Assembly (NCBI RefSeq): GCF_022348165.1
Contig: NZ_JAKRFI010000008.1
Coordinates: forward strand, 1-64,000
Direction: 5' to 3'
Length of the DNA stretch: 64,000 nucleotides
DNA from: Halomonas sp. McH1-25
Lineage (GTDB): Bacteria > Pseudomonadota > Gammaproteobacteria > Pseudomonadales > Halomonadaceae
Below are positions 46,945 through 55,356 of the stretch, piece by piece. The notes beneath the pieces were generated by a model, which did no database searches, was not told the DNA's origin, and saw nothing but the letters and a program-made list of their open reading frames with translations. A program made the position numbers and the translations under genes. Each line of letters begins with the position of its first letter. The first letter of the stretch is position 1.

Positions 46945-47233
46945 TTTAGTCTGGCGTCTTTTTATGACCTGCTGTGTACTGCCGTCTACGCGACACGCGC
47001 GTACGGCTAGAAAGAATAAGTGGCCTGACTTGACGAGTCTGGTCTGGCCCGTGCAGGGAACGCAACGCCTGAACGAGATCGACAAACCGACGCTCATTGC
47101 AGCCGGCGAAGCCATGGGCATCAAGGCGGCTACCGCCCGCAACGCCATTACCGCTTTGGTCTCGGCAGTTCCTCACAAAGCTCGGGCGCTGCTGGACGAG
47201 ACGAACCACTTCTTCGCGGGGCTACACATCTAG
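46945..47233 (+). pseudogene. HipA-like toxin kinase, C-terminal remnant
   Basis: In one frame, 46954-47005 encodes SFYDLLCTAVYATRAYG, the (A/S)P-x-YDLLCTAVY block that follows the HipA kinase core. In the next frame, up to the stop at 47231-47233, comes QRLNEIDKPTLIAAGEAMGI and ARNAITALVSAVPHKARALL, matching the helical HipA C terminus. The N-terminal kinase portion, including the ATP-binding loop, is missing. The toxin half is thus deleted and frameshifted. Confidence 0.7.
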
Positions 47234-47517
47234 CAATATCATGCTGGTGAGGACTGATTTGGCTCTTGCAATGAAGTGGGCCAGCGAGCCTTTTCGACAC
47301 TGCTTGTCTATTGGAGAGCCATGTACAAAGTTATGTACGTAGCAAAATCACCAATAATGATGTGGGTAATGATAATTAAAAAACACAACTGGTTAAAAAT
47401 ATAGATACTGAGTTACTCCACTATAGCCAATAGCAATAAAAAAACATGTATAGCATTATACCCCAGCCGCAAATATGACAAATAATAGGCCATAATGCGG
47501 CTGAGATAAAGAAGCTT
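47234..47517. other. AT-rich spacer without recognisable gene
   Basis: Base composition changes sharply here from the GC-rich hip remnant to AT-rich sequence with A runs. I see no convincing gene, repeat or terminator. It is the junction between two different inserted segments. Confidence 0.5.
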
Positions 47518-48117
47518 TTATATATTGTCCATGATAGAGAAAGAGGAATCTTTAGGCTCATCCAAAGATGATTGAGGAAAGCCATGCGCTTTGCAAACTT
47601 CTAACCATACGCTATTAACTGATTCAAATGAATTAAATATGCTGGCATTTACAATCAAGCCATCTAAAACTATTTGCAAAAGTCCAGATGTCACCTGAGG
47701 CGAAGGCACATGCAGGTCCGAAAGGACTTGACGAAGCAACTCGGCCACCCAAAGCTTGTGCTCGCGTGATACCGAAAGGAACTCATTAGTATCGTGAAAC
47801 TCTCCTGTTGCTTTAATAAACATACATCCATGGAAGTCTTGCGAAAAAAACCAACGAGCATGCCAGTTAAATATTTCCTTAAGCTTATCATAGGGCTTGT
47901 CAAAGCTAGCCACAGAAGATTCAAGAGAATATTTAAACAAATCATGGCGCAGCTTTAACACCTCCTCAACCAACTTTTCTTTATTTGAGAAATGATTATA
48001 AAGTGTCATTTTAGATACTTTGGCTTCATCTCTAATACGGTCAACGCCTACGGCATGGTAACCATGCTCGTTAAATAGCTTTAGAGCTGTTGAAAGGATA
48101 TCGTCTCGCTTGCTCAT
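47518..48117 (-). CDS. TetR/AcrR-family regulator
   Basis: 199 residues. The N-terminal HTH (RDDILSTALKLFNEHGYHAV, then VDRIRDEAKVSKMTLYNHF, residues 4-43) is complete, and the ligand domain carries WFFSQDFHGCMFIKATGEF with one Cys that could sense an electrophile. It diverges from the HPP-to-FAD gene row across a 112-bp gap that holds a perfect 20-bp palindrome. It most likely represses this row and itself until the substrate or a reactive intermediate binds. AT-rich like its neighbours. Confidence 0.9.
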   Translation of the reverse strand: MSKRDDILSTALKLFNEHGYHAVGVDRIRDEAKVSKMTLYNHFSNKEKLVEEVLKLRHDLFKYSLESSVASFDKPYDKLKEIFNWHARWFFSQDFHGCMFIKATGEFHDTNEFLSVSREHKLWVAELLRQVLSDLHVPSPQVTSGLLQIVLDGLIVNASIFNSFESVNSVWLEVCKAHGFPQSSLDEPKDSSFSIMDNI

Positions 48118-48162
48118 AGATTAACCCTATTAAAAACTTGTTTCCGATAGGCAAAAAATGGC

Positions 48163-48208
48163 TTGAAGCTAAGCCAAACGTTACCTAATGTACAGACCTG
48201 TCTGTACA
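48163..48208 (+). promoter_or_regulatory. Promoter and TetR operator for the HPP-cupin-CoA-transferase row
   Basis: TTGAAG (48163-48168) and TAATGT (48186-48191) are 17 bases apart, a good sigma-70 arrangement reading toward the HPP gene. The perfect palindrome TGTACAGAC-CT-GTCTGTACA (48189-48208) overlaps the -10 box, the classical position for TetR repression. Confidence 0.8.
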
Positions 48209-48229
48209 CATTAGCACAGAGGTTCACAA

Positions 48230-48733
48230 ATGTTTCATAAAATGAAAGGTGTTGGGGTTTGTCCCGCTCGTCCCACCTACCTACAGATACTAACAGGCTT
48301 GCTGGGTGGAGTTGCTGGTATCGGTGCGATTGCTTATCTCACCCAAATAGCTGGAGTCCCACTGCTCATGGCTCCCTTCGGAGCGACATGCGTTTTGTTG
48401 TTTGCAGCCCCTGCTGCTCCCTTGGCGCAGCCACGGAACGTGATTGGCGGCCACCTGATATCAGCCTTGGTCGGAATGGTGATATTGCATCTATTTGGCA
48501 CCGGGTTGTGGCAGATGGCTGTAGGGGTAGGGGTCGCGATTGCACTAATGCAACTTTTACGTGCCGTACATCCTCCAGCTGGGGCGAACCCGCTTGTCGT
48601 GCTTACGGCTGGGGTTGAGGACTGGTCATTTTTGATCACTCCAGTCCTGGTTGGCTCGGTAATCCTCGTACTTATCGCTTTGTTCATCAACAACGTCGGC
48701 ACAGAGAAACGCTGGCCACACTATTGGATCTAA
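48230..48733 (+). CDS. HPP-family membrane protein
   Basis: 167 residues with four membrane helices and the namesake motif in LLRAVHPPAGANPLVV near residue 110. LMAPFGATCVLLFAAPAAPLAQPRNVIGGH is the other conserved HPP block. HPP proteins are thought to be small channels or carriers, with nitrite transport proposed for plant members. It is the first gene downstream of the TetR operator, with AGAGG upstream of the ATG, and is followed 11 bases later by the tautomerase-like gene. It probably moves the compound handled by the row. Confidence 0.87.
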   Translation: MFHKMKGVGVCPARPTYLQILTGLLGGVAGIGAIAYLTQIAGVPLLMAPFGATCVLLFAAPAAPLAQPRNVIGGHLISALVGMVILHLFGTGLWQMAVGVGVAIALMQLLRAVHPPAGANPLVVLTAGVEDWSFLITPVLVGSVILVLIALFINNVGTEKRWPHYWI

Positions 48734-48744
48734 AGGGAAGCAAC

Positions 48745-49146
48745 ATGCCTATTATAAATGTGATTTTCAAACTGGGCGACGGTTCAAAACTGAACAATGA
48801 TTCATTTGGTTTATTGGCACAGCGTCTTACTGAGAGCACAGTCAGGGTCTTGAAAAAGAAAAGAGAACTAACCGTGGTTCGTATCAACCATGATACAAGT
48901 AACGCTCAATGGTTCTCAGGCGGCAAACCGCTTCTAGGAAACGCCTTTGAAATAACAATCAAGATCACGAATAAATCCAATACTCAAGAAGAAGTCAGTA
49001 CATGGTCAAGAGAGGCCTACGAAAGCGTTATCCACGAGCTAGGCGGTTTTGAAGGACCCAACTACATATCAGTCCTTCAAAATGACGAAACTAACTGGGG
49101 GTTTAATGGATTGACACAATATGCAAGAAAGCAATGGGCGTCTTAG
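48745..49146 (+). CDS. Tautomerase-superfamily-like protein (Pro-1)
   Basis: 133 residues. It starts Met-Pro-Ile-Ile-Asn-Val, so removal of Met leaves the N-terminal proline that is the general base of the 4-oxalocrotonate tautomerase/MIF family. QRLTESTVRVLKKKRELTVV is the expected first helix and strand. The length is about twice that of 4-OT, as in fused or MIF-like members, and the second half has its own helix (EAYESVIHELGG). AAGGGAAG lies upstream of 48745. Likely converts an unsaturated keto acid or a haloacrylate-like substrate; that is inferred from family. Confidence 0.72.
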   Translation: MPIINVIFKLGDGSKLNNDSFGLLAQRLTESTVRVLKKKRELTVVRINHDTSNAQWFSGGKPLLGNAFEITIKITNKSNTQEEVSTWSREAYESVIHELGGFEGPNYISVLQNDETNWGFNGLTQYARKQWAS

Positions 49147-49186
49147 ACAAAATTTAAACACTCAAAAAGTAAGAAAAGGGATGAAT

Positions 49187-49654
49187 ATGGAAGCCATTTC
49201 TAGAAAATTTGAGCAGAGTCAAGAGGATGAAAGGGATCACAGAAGCCGAGCATTGAAAGAGACCGAAACCTTCCCTGATCATCCGGAGGCGCAAGATAAG
49301 GTTATTCGATTACTAATGAGTGAAGCAAGGATTCCAGACATTGACTTCACACCAATGGAGCCAGGACTCAGAGATAATGTCTTAATACACGTATTATTCG
49401 ACAATAAAGGTAGCGACCCTACTGGATCGGATGCAGCTTTAATTAAGTATCTTCCAGGAGCATTTGTCCCACTACATTTACACAGAGGTTACGAAATGGT
49501 CTTGGTCCTTCAAGGTGAGTATATTGAAAATGGAGAATCACACATGCCTGGAAGCTTGATAATAAGAGCACCAGGAACCACTCATAGCATGCGTTCAAAT
49601 ACAGGATGCATAATTTTGGCGATGCGTGACATTCCTGTTAAACAGTTAACATAA
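49187..49654 (+). CDS. Cupin-domain protein (ChrR-like cupin)
   Basis: 155 residues. The cupin core ALIKYLPGAFVPLHLHRGYE (His-x-His metal ligands) is followed by MVLVLQGEYIENGESHMPG and IRAPGTTHSMRSNTGC with a third His. The pattern is that of the ChrR/anti-sigma cupin group, without the N-terminal zinc anti-sigma domain. The start at 49187 has AAAGGG six bases upstream; the longer frame overlaps the tautomerase gene. Could be a metal-dependent dioxygenase, isomerase or sensor. Confidence 0.82.
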   Translation: MEAISRKFEQSQEDERDHRSRALKETETFPDHPEAQDKVIRLLMSEARIPDIDFTPMEPGLRDNVLIHVLFDNKGSDPTGSDAALIKYLPGAFVPLHLHRGYEMVLVLQGEYIENGESHMPGSLIIRAPGTTHSMRSNTGCIILAMRDIPVKQLT

Positions 49655-49676
49655 GCATCTTAGGCGAGGAATAATA

Positions 49677-51113
49677 ATGGAGATAATGACCCCGCCTCAG
49701 GCTGTCAGTTTAATAAAGTCGGGAGCCACCTTGGTTCCGGGAGGATTTGGAAGCTGCGGCCATCCCGACCTATTAACTGAAGCGCTAGAAATAAGGTACT
49801 GTGAAACTGGCCAACCGAATAACTTAACATTGCTTTTTGCTTCAGGCGCTGGAGACAGAAAAAAACGAGGGCTAGATAGGCTGGCCCATTCTGGGCTTAT
49901 AGCAAAAGCTATAGGCGGCTTTTGGAATCTCTGCCCAAAGCTGCGAGATCTCGGAGAGAAAGGTGAAATAGAAGCTCATAACTGGCCGCAAGGTGTGATA
50001 AGCAAGCTCTTTTCAGCAATTGCAGAAGGCTCTCCAGGCATTATCACTAAGACGGGCTTAGGCACATTCATAGACCCTAGAGTAGAAGGCGGTAGCTTTA
50101 TTCCTAGTGAATACAGGTCACTACTTGAAGTGATATACCTGAAGAATGAGAATTACTTATTCTATCCATCTCTGAAGGTTGACTTTGCGCTTCATAGGGG
50201 GACAGTGGCCGATCATAGAGGTAATATATCTCTACGGGAAGAAGCTTCACGAATGGATGCCTTTTCGCAGGCTCAGGCTGCAAGAAATAGCGGTGGAAAA
50301 GTTTTAGTACAAGTCAAAGAAGTAACAGACAAAAAATTAGAGGCTGAAGACGTAGCCATTCCAGGGCATCTGGTGGATGTGGTTGTAGTGGCAGATAGTC
50401 ATGACCACCCTTTCACCTATGGATATGCCAAATGCCCAAATGATACTGGCAATATGATATACAGCGAATTGCCATTAGCTAGGAAACGAATAATAGATAG
50501 AGCACTAGAAGAGCTTCCGACCGGACCTTTTCACAAAAAGGTCATAAACTTCGGCATTGGAATCCCTGCCGAAGTAGGAGCATGCATGACATTTAAGCAG
50601 AGAAATTCTTACACCATAACAATTGAATCAGGTGTAATAGGTGGTACTCCTCTGTTTAAAGACGCATTCGGCGCCTCAATACAGCCTGATGCTCGGATAG
50701 ATCAATCACAACTTTTCACTTTCTACGACGGTGGCGGTATAGATAAGGCGTTCTTGGGATTCGCCCAGATAGATAGCCTTGGACATGTCAACGTTAGTAA
50801 ATTTAACGGTTGCAGGCCTGGAGCTGGTGGCTTTATAAATATAACCATGAATGCAAAAGAGTTAATATTTTGCGGCACCATAACTGCCAATGGCGTAAAA
50901 AAACTGGTAGAAAAAGTTGAACAAATCACTTTTAATCCAGTGACATCAAAATGCAACCGTATAAAGATTATAACTGAGCTGGCTGTCTTTGAAATAAAGC
51001 GCAGCCGACTAGTGCTCACAGAGTTGCTAAGTAACATAGGTATGGATGAGCTTCGCTCATACATTGATTCCTCATTTACAGTTGATCCTGACATTAAAAT
51101 CAAACCATTGTAA
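49677..51113 (+). CDS. Single-chain CoA-transferase (acetate/3-keto acid type, YdiF-like)
   Basis: 478 residues. A fused alpha-beta class I CoA-transferase. The first domain has SGATLVPGGFGSCGHPDLL, and the second has NFGIGIPAEVGA (291-302) followed by TITIESGVIGG with the catalytic Glu at residue 317. The glycine loop PGAGGFINI is near 382. It moves CoA between acyl groups, activating an acid for beta-oxidation. GAGGA precedes the ATG. It is slightly shorter than YdiF-type enzymes but intact, 22 bases after the cupin and 13 before the flavoprotein gene. Confidence 0.9.
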   Translation: MEIMTPPQAVSLIKSGATLVPGGFGSCGHPDLLTEALEIRYCETGQPNNLTLLFASGAGDRKKRGLDRLAHSGLIAKAIGGFWNLCPKLRDLGEKGEIEAHNWPQGVISKLFSAIAEGSPGIITKTGLGTFIDPRVEGGSFIPSEYRSLLEVIYLKNENYLFYPSLKVDFALHRGTVADHRGNISLREEASRMDAFSQAQAARNSGGKVLVQVKEVTDKKLEAEDVAIPGHLVDVVVVADSHDHPFTYGYAKCPNDTGNMIYSELPLARKRIIDRALEELPTGPFHKKVINFGIGIPAEVGACMTFKQRNSYTITIESGVIGGTPLFKDAFGASIQPDARIDQSQLFTFYDGGGIDKAFLGFAQIDSLGHVNVSKFNGCRPGAGGFINITMNAKELIFCGTITANGVKKLVEKVEQITFNPVTSKCNRIKIITELAVFEIKRSRLVLTELLSNIGMDELRSYIDSSFTVDPDIKIKPL

Positions 51114-51126
51114 TCTGGAGCTGAAC

Positions 51127-52667
51127 ATGGAACGGGTTCTGTCACTTATTGGTGGTGGCGCAGCATCAATCGCCTTTATTAACAACTTTCTAAAAAAATA
51201 AGCTCTAAAGAGCCTTATCGCTATACTATTTACGTTATTGAAAAAAACTCGACGTTTGGCCCTGGCGCTGCATACAACGATGACCTAGAAACAAACCTGC
51301 TAAACACGAAAACAGGTTATATCACTATTTTCCCTGAAAAAAAATCTGACTTTTTTAACTGGCTTCACAATCACCCTGAAAAATGGCAGTGGAAGTACCC
51401 TTCTTTTGTACCTGATGAAAATAGCTATGCTCCAAGACCATTGTTTGGACAGTATCTCCAGCACTCTTTTGCAACGTTGATAAGCTACGGTGTAAAGAAG
51501 AATGTAAAAATTATCCCCGTTAATGCAGAGGTCGTGGATCTGAAAAAAATGCGTGACAGTTATTCAGTGATAACTGCATGCAATATCACTATTAGATCGG
51601 ACTATGTTTTTCTTATGTGCGGCACTTTGGAGAACAAGAAACAAGACACTCCAAAAATGAAAAAAGGAGTGATTAGCAATCCTTACCCTGTTTCAAAATT
51701 AACAAGCCATTTCAACAGAGAGGCTTCTGTCGCAATCGTTGGCTCAAGACTGAGTGCAATAGACACGGTTATTGCTTTGAAGGAGTCTGGGCATGTTGGC
51801 ACAATCGATATGTTTTCACGTAGTGGTTTTTTTCCTTCTGTCAGAGGAACCCAAGGTAGGTATACTCCCAAGCACCTTACAACAGAGAAATTGAATAACA
51901 TAAGATTGGCAAAGGGCTGCCTAAATCTGTCTGATTTATCTTCTCTGGTAGTTAAAGATATTGATCAGTACCATATTGAAAACCCAGATCACCCACGTGA
52001 GCCACTAGCGATTCCCTCACCTGCTGAGTGTCTTTCCACATTTCTAAAGAAAGAAATAGCACTTGCTGAAAAACCAAGAGGCTGGCAAGCAGTACTTTAT
52101 TCTACAAACGTCATCATTGATAAAATGTGGAATTCACTAGATAATAATGAACAAGAAAGATTTAAAAACAACTTTCTAAGCACTTTCCTTTCCTACCGGG
52201 TATCGATTCCGATGGAAAATGCCGTAAAAATTCTTTCTTATCTAAACGACGAAAGTTTAAGGTTTTTCTCGGGGCCAATATCTATCAGCTATAATGATTC
52301 AGGAAAACCTGAAATACTAAATGATGCGACCTTGGATAAGACTGCGTATGACCATGTCGTAATAGCGACAGGAAGCCCCAAGTCATATAAAAATAGCAAC
52401 TCTCAGCTATTGGCTAGTTTAGAAGAGCGCGGCTCAATTTCGCCGCATCCATTTGGTGGAATAAACGTAGATGAAACCACATACAATATTATTGATAGGA
52501 ACAATATCGCTGATGAAAAAGTCTACGCAATAGGGGAGATCACTTCTGGAAAATTCTTTTTTACAAGTGCTTTGGATATTATTTGCCGTCATGCCGAAAA
52601 CTGCGCGAACAGCTTTTACGAAGCTCAAAATTTTTCCGAGAAGCGTAAGCTAAGCAAAGTTTATTAG
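51127..52667 (+). pseudogene. FAD/NAD(P)-binding protein, frameshifted at an A7 tract
   Basis: From ATG 51127 (GGAG six bases upstream) the frame reads VLSLIGGGAASIAF, the dinucleotide-binding start, then stops at TAA 51199 right after the A7 run 51192-51198. Shifting back one base continues as ISSKEPYRYTIYVIEKNSTF with FGPGAAYNDD, LLNTKTGYITIFP and FFNWL, the PF13454 pattern, to the stop at 52665-52667. The restored protein is about 513 residues. Later motifs include VAIVGSRLSAIDTVIAL and HVVIATGSPKSY. The gene is either broken, misread in the homopolymer, or expressed by slippage at A-AAA-AAA. It ends the row with the CoA-transferase. Confidence 0.8.
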
Positions 52668-52713
52668 AGTATCGATATACCATTTTTATAATCTGCTGAT
52701 TAGTTACAAAAAA

Positions 52714-52733
52714 GACGGGGTGTTTGCCCCGCC
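52714..52733 (-). terminator. Terminator-like hairpin between FAD gene and IS element
   Basis: On the minus strand GGCGGGG-CAAACA-CCCCGTC is followed by six T, a good terminator for leftward transcription from the IS side. The plus strand side has only a weak T run, so it may also end the FAD-gene transcript less efficiently. Confidence 0.65.
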
Positions 52734-52770
52734 TCCTCGTTTAATGCTTTTGTAAGTTCCTTTTCGAACG

Positions 52771-53706
52771 CTAGGTGTATGGTCCTGCGAAGAAGTGGCT
52801 CGGGTCGTCATGAGGTATCTGGGGTACTGTTTGCCATTGCTCAAGGAGAAACCCAATCAGTGTTTTGCCCTTGAGTGCCCTGAGGGGTCGGGCACTTTTA
52901 TAGGCCCATGGATAGTCCGTCAAGTGGGATTGCAATTGATCCAGCCAGGCATAGTGAAATGCCCGGGTCGTCGCCTCCTTGGTGGTGCGATTCATCGTTC
53001 GTCCTGCCCGTTGGTCCAAGGATGGAGGGGCTTCGTCAACCGGTGCTCGATCCCGTGGCGGAAGCAGACAACATCGAAGATATGCGGCTTGTAGGCTTCT
53101 GTCCCGGCCTTCTTCGCGAACTCCGTTATCAGTCAACACCGTGTGGGCGCGGTAAGCCAGAGCCTGCAGCGTGTCTTCGGAAGCGATCTGCCTCGTCATC
53201 TTCCGGTATAGCTGCGCATGGACGGACTTGGAGGTTCGATCCACGGCGATAAACAGGTAGGCTTTGCCCTCGTCGGTACGGATTTCGCTGATATCAATGT
53301 GCAGGTAGACAATCGGGTAGCGCTTGAAACGCTTATTCTCGCGGTTCTGGTTGCCAGCCTTAGACAACTGACTGATGCCATGTCGCTAGTAAAGCCGGTG
53401 CAGGCTTGACCGAGTGAGCGAAGGGTCTCGAGCTGGAGGGCATGAAGGCAGTCATCGAGAGGCAGCAAGGTCTTTTTGCCGGAAGGGGACGGCCGCGGCT
53501 TCCTTTAGGGGCGTCAGCGACGTGGAGCGAGCCGCCTTGGGACCCATTCGAGAGTCTTCGACGGTATCCCGGCTGCGCCATTTGCGTACGGTCTTGGGGT
53601 TGATGCCGTAGCGACGGCTCAGCGTCGCGATCGAATCCGTCGATCGCTGTATTTTTGCTCGGATGGCGTGCGTGTTCTTGGCGCGTTGATGAAGAATCTG
53701 AGCCAT
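52771..53706 (-). pseudogene. IS481-family transposase, degenerate
   Basis: The N-terminal HTH, from 53706, is ILHQRAKNTHAIRAKIQRST and LSRRYGINPKTVRKWRSRD. Later frames carry RFKRYPIVYLHIDISEIRTD followed by KAYLFIAVDRTSKSVHAQLY (first DDE Asp) and HTVLTDNGVREE (second Asp). The Glu region is damaged, although MNRTTKEATTRAFHYAWLDQ survives. At least two frame changes separate these blocks, so no active enzyme is made. Several deletions are visible between the second Asp and MNRT. Confidence 0.85.
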
Positions 53707-53763
53707 GCTCATCCTCCGATAGGGGCTCGTAAAATAGACCATCACTCCACGGGACCACACACC
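52774..53763 (-). mobile_element. Degenerate IS481-type insertion sequence at island right end
   Basis: Imperfect 25-base terminal inverted repeats bound the broken transposase: GGTGTATGGTCCTGCGAAGA... at 52774-52798, and the minus-strand GGTGTGTGGTCCCGTGGAGT... at 53739-53763. They match at 18 of 25 positions. The element is 990 bases long, normal for IS481. It lies inside the dgt repeats, 81 bases from the right one (53764-53844). Confidence 0.75.
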
Positions 53764-53844
53764 TCATAAACATTATCATGTTCGAAATGGCGAACCGACT
53801 GACATGACCGCTGGCCTGATCAGCTAAGTGCCAGCCAGGCTTGC

Positions 53845-53947
53845 CTAGTCGCCCTTGAGCCGCCCGCCCATCTCCTGGGCCAGATCCACCGCGTAGTGAT
53901 CGGTCATGCCGCCGATGAAATCGAGCATGCGCCGGTAGCTGTCGTAG
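53845..53947. repeat. Right 103-bp direct repeat: dgt 3' end (island edge)
   Basis: This copy is continuous with the full dgt gene and includes its stop codon. Identical to 46394-46496 except for G at 53866. It marks the right end of the 7.45-kb inserted segment and restores the dgt reading frame. Confidence 0.95.
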
Positions 53948-55182
53948 AGGTTCCAGGAGGAGCGTGGCGTGTTTTCGCCGATCAACGCCAGCACGCGCTG
54001 ATGCTTGAACGACGAGCTGCCGTGATAGTGCAGCTCGTGAGCCGCACCGATAAAGGCCTCGAGCAGGATACCCAGCGTGGTATAGGCGCCGATCTCCAGC
54101 TTGGCCTTGCGCTCGTTCTGGAAGATGCGCTCGCGGGCCAACTGCTTGGCCGCCTGCACGCCCCAGCCAAGGTCGGGATGGCAGAGTTCCAGCAGGTCCT
54201 CCTGCAGCGCCCCATTGAGCAGTTCCTGCTCGTGCTGGACGAACACCTCGCCCACCTCGTTGACCGCGCGTTCCATCGCCGCGCCACGCAGCGCCGCGAT
54301 ACGTCGCCGCTGGGATACCCCATCCTGCCCCATGCGGGCATATTCCGGCGGCTCGCCTCCGGCAATCTGGATGAGTACATCCGCCACTTCGTCGTAGCGC
54401 AGGATGTCCATCTCCAGGCCATCCTCGAGATCCAGCAGCGCGTAGCAGATATCGTCGGCGGCCTCGACCAGATACGCCAGCGGATGGCGACACCATGCCG
54501 ACTCGCTGCGTGAACACATGCCCAGCCGCTCGGCGACCTCGACCAGCATGTGCTTTTCCGACTGGTAGGCGCCGAACTTGCCCATCGTGCCACCGTGTTC
54601 CACGGTCCACGGATATTTCAGCATCGTGCCCAGCGTCGCGTAGGTCAGACGCATGCCGCCGCGAAACTGGTTGTATTCGATCTGCGTGACGATGCGAAAG
54701 CCCTGGGCATTGCCTTCGTAAGTGAGCAGATCGGCGCGCTGGGTGTCGGTCAGCCCCTCCAGTAACCCGCTGCCGTCCTTCTCGGCGCGCTTGAACCAGT
54801 CGCGGATCGCGTACTCCCCGGCATGGCCGAACGGCGGATTGCCGATGTCGTGCCCCAGGCATGCCGCCTGGATGATCACCCCCAGGTCGGCCGGGGTGAT
54901 CCATGCCGGCATCCGCTCGCGCAGCCCCTCGCCGACGATCATTCCCAGGCTGCGGCCCACGCAGCCCACCTCCAGCGAATGGGTCAACCGGGTGTGGATA
55001 TGATCGTTGTCGGTCAGCGGGTGGACCTGGGTCTTGCGGCCCAGCCGTCGGAACGAGCCGGCGAACACGATGCGGTCGTGGTCCTTGTGGAACGGGCTAC
55101 GCCCGATCTCATCCCGCGAGCCGCGGGGCTTGTCGTTGAGGCGATGCGGGTCGAGCAAGCGCTCCCAGTGCATCTGCGTCAT
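53845..55182 (-). CDS. dgt: Deoxyguanosinetriphosphate triphosphohydrolase-like HD protein
   Basis: 445 residues. dGTPase-family HD hydrolase that splits dNTPs to nucleoside and triphosphate. The HD-domain ligands are in HTRLTHSLEVGCVGRSLG and CLGHDIGNPPFGHAGE, with VFAGSFRRLGRKTQVHP and AADDICYALLDLEDG (last Asp). The start at 55182 follows GAGG by eight bases; the frame upstream to 55329 is not supported. Its last 34 codons lie in the island-edge repeat, so this 3' end was probably supplied by the element. Convergent originally with the ATP-grasp gene at 46397. Confidence 0.92.
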   Translation of the reverse strand: MTQMHWERLLDPHRLNDKPRGSRDEIGRSPFHKDHDRIVFAGSFRRLGRKTQVHPLTDNDHIHTRLTHSLEVGCVGRSLGMIVGEGLRERMPAWITPADLGVIIQAACLGHDIGNPPFGHAGEYAIRDWFKRAEKDGSGLLEGLTDTQRADLLTYEGNAQGFRIVTQIEYNQFRGGMRLTYATLGTMLKYPWTVEHGGTMGKFGAYQSEKHMLVEVAERLGMCSRSESAWCRHPLAYLVEAADDICYALLDLEDGLEMDILRYDEVADVLIQIAGGEPPEYARMGQDGVSQRRRIAALRGAAMERAVNEVGEVFVQHEQELLNGALQEDLLELCHPDLGWGVQAAKQLARERIFQNERKAKLEIGAYTTLGILLEAFIGAAHELHYHGSSSFKHQRVLALIGENTPRSSWNLYDSYRRMLDFIGGMTDHYAVDLAQEMGGRLKGD

Positions 55183-55356
55183 GAAACGTCCTCGGTCGGG
55201 GCGCGAAGGCGCGGTGGCGAATGGTGGGAGTAGTTTACGCCACAAGATCACCAAATGGAGGGGAGCCTCATGGTCCGCTTCCGGCCAGAAGCCGCCCTTC
55301 AGTGAAGGCTGATATAGTGCCACGTTCACCGAATTGTACGGCGCTACACTTTATCA

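Noticed and set aside
46520-47233. Functional hipBA toxin-antitoxin system.
   Set aside because: The antitoxin is frameshifted and the toxin kinase core is absent, so only remnants were called.
53360-54904. 514-codon minus-strand frame joining dgt DNA to the IS region.
   Set aside because: Out-of-frame reading of dgt and of transposase DNA across the island border; no domain.
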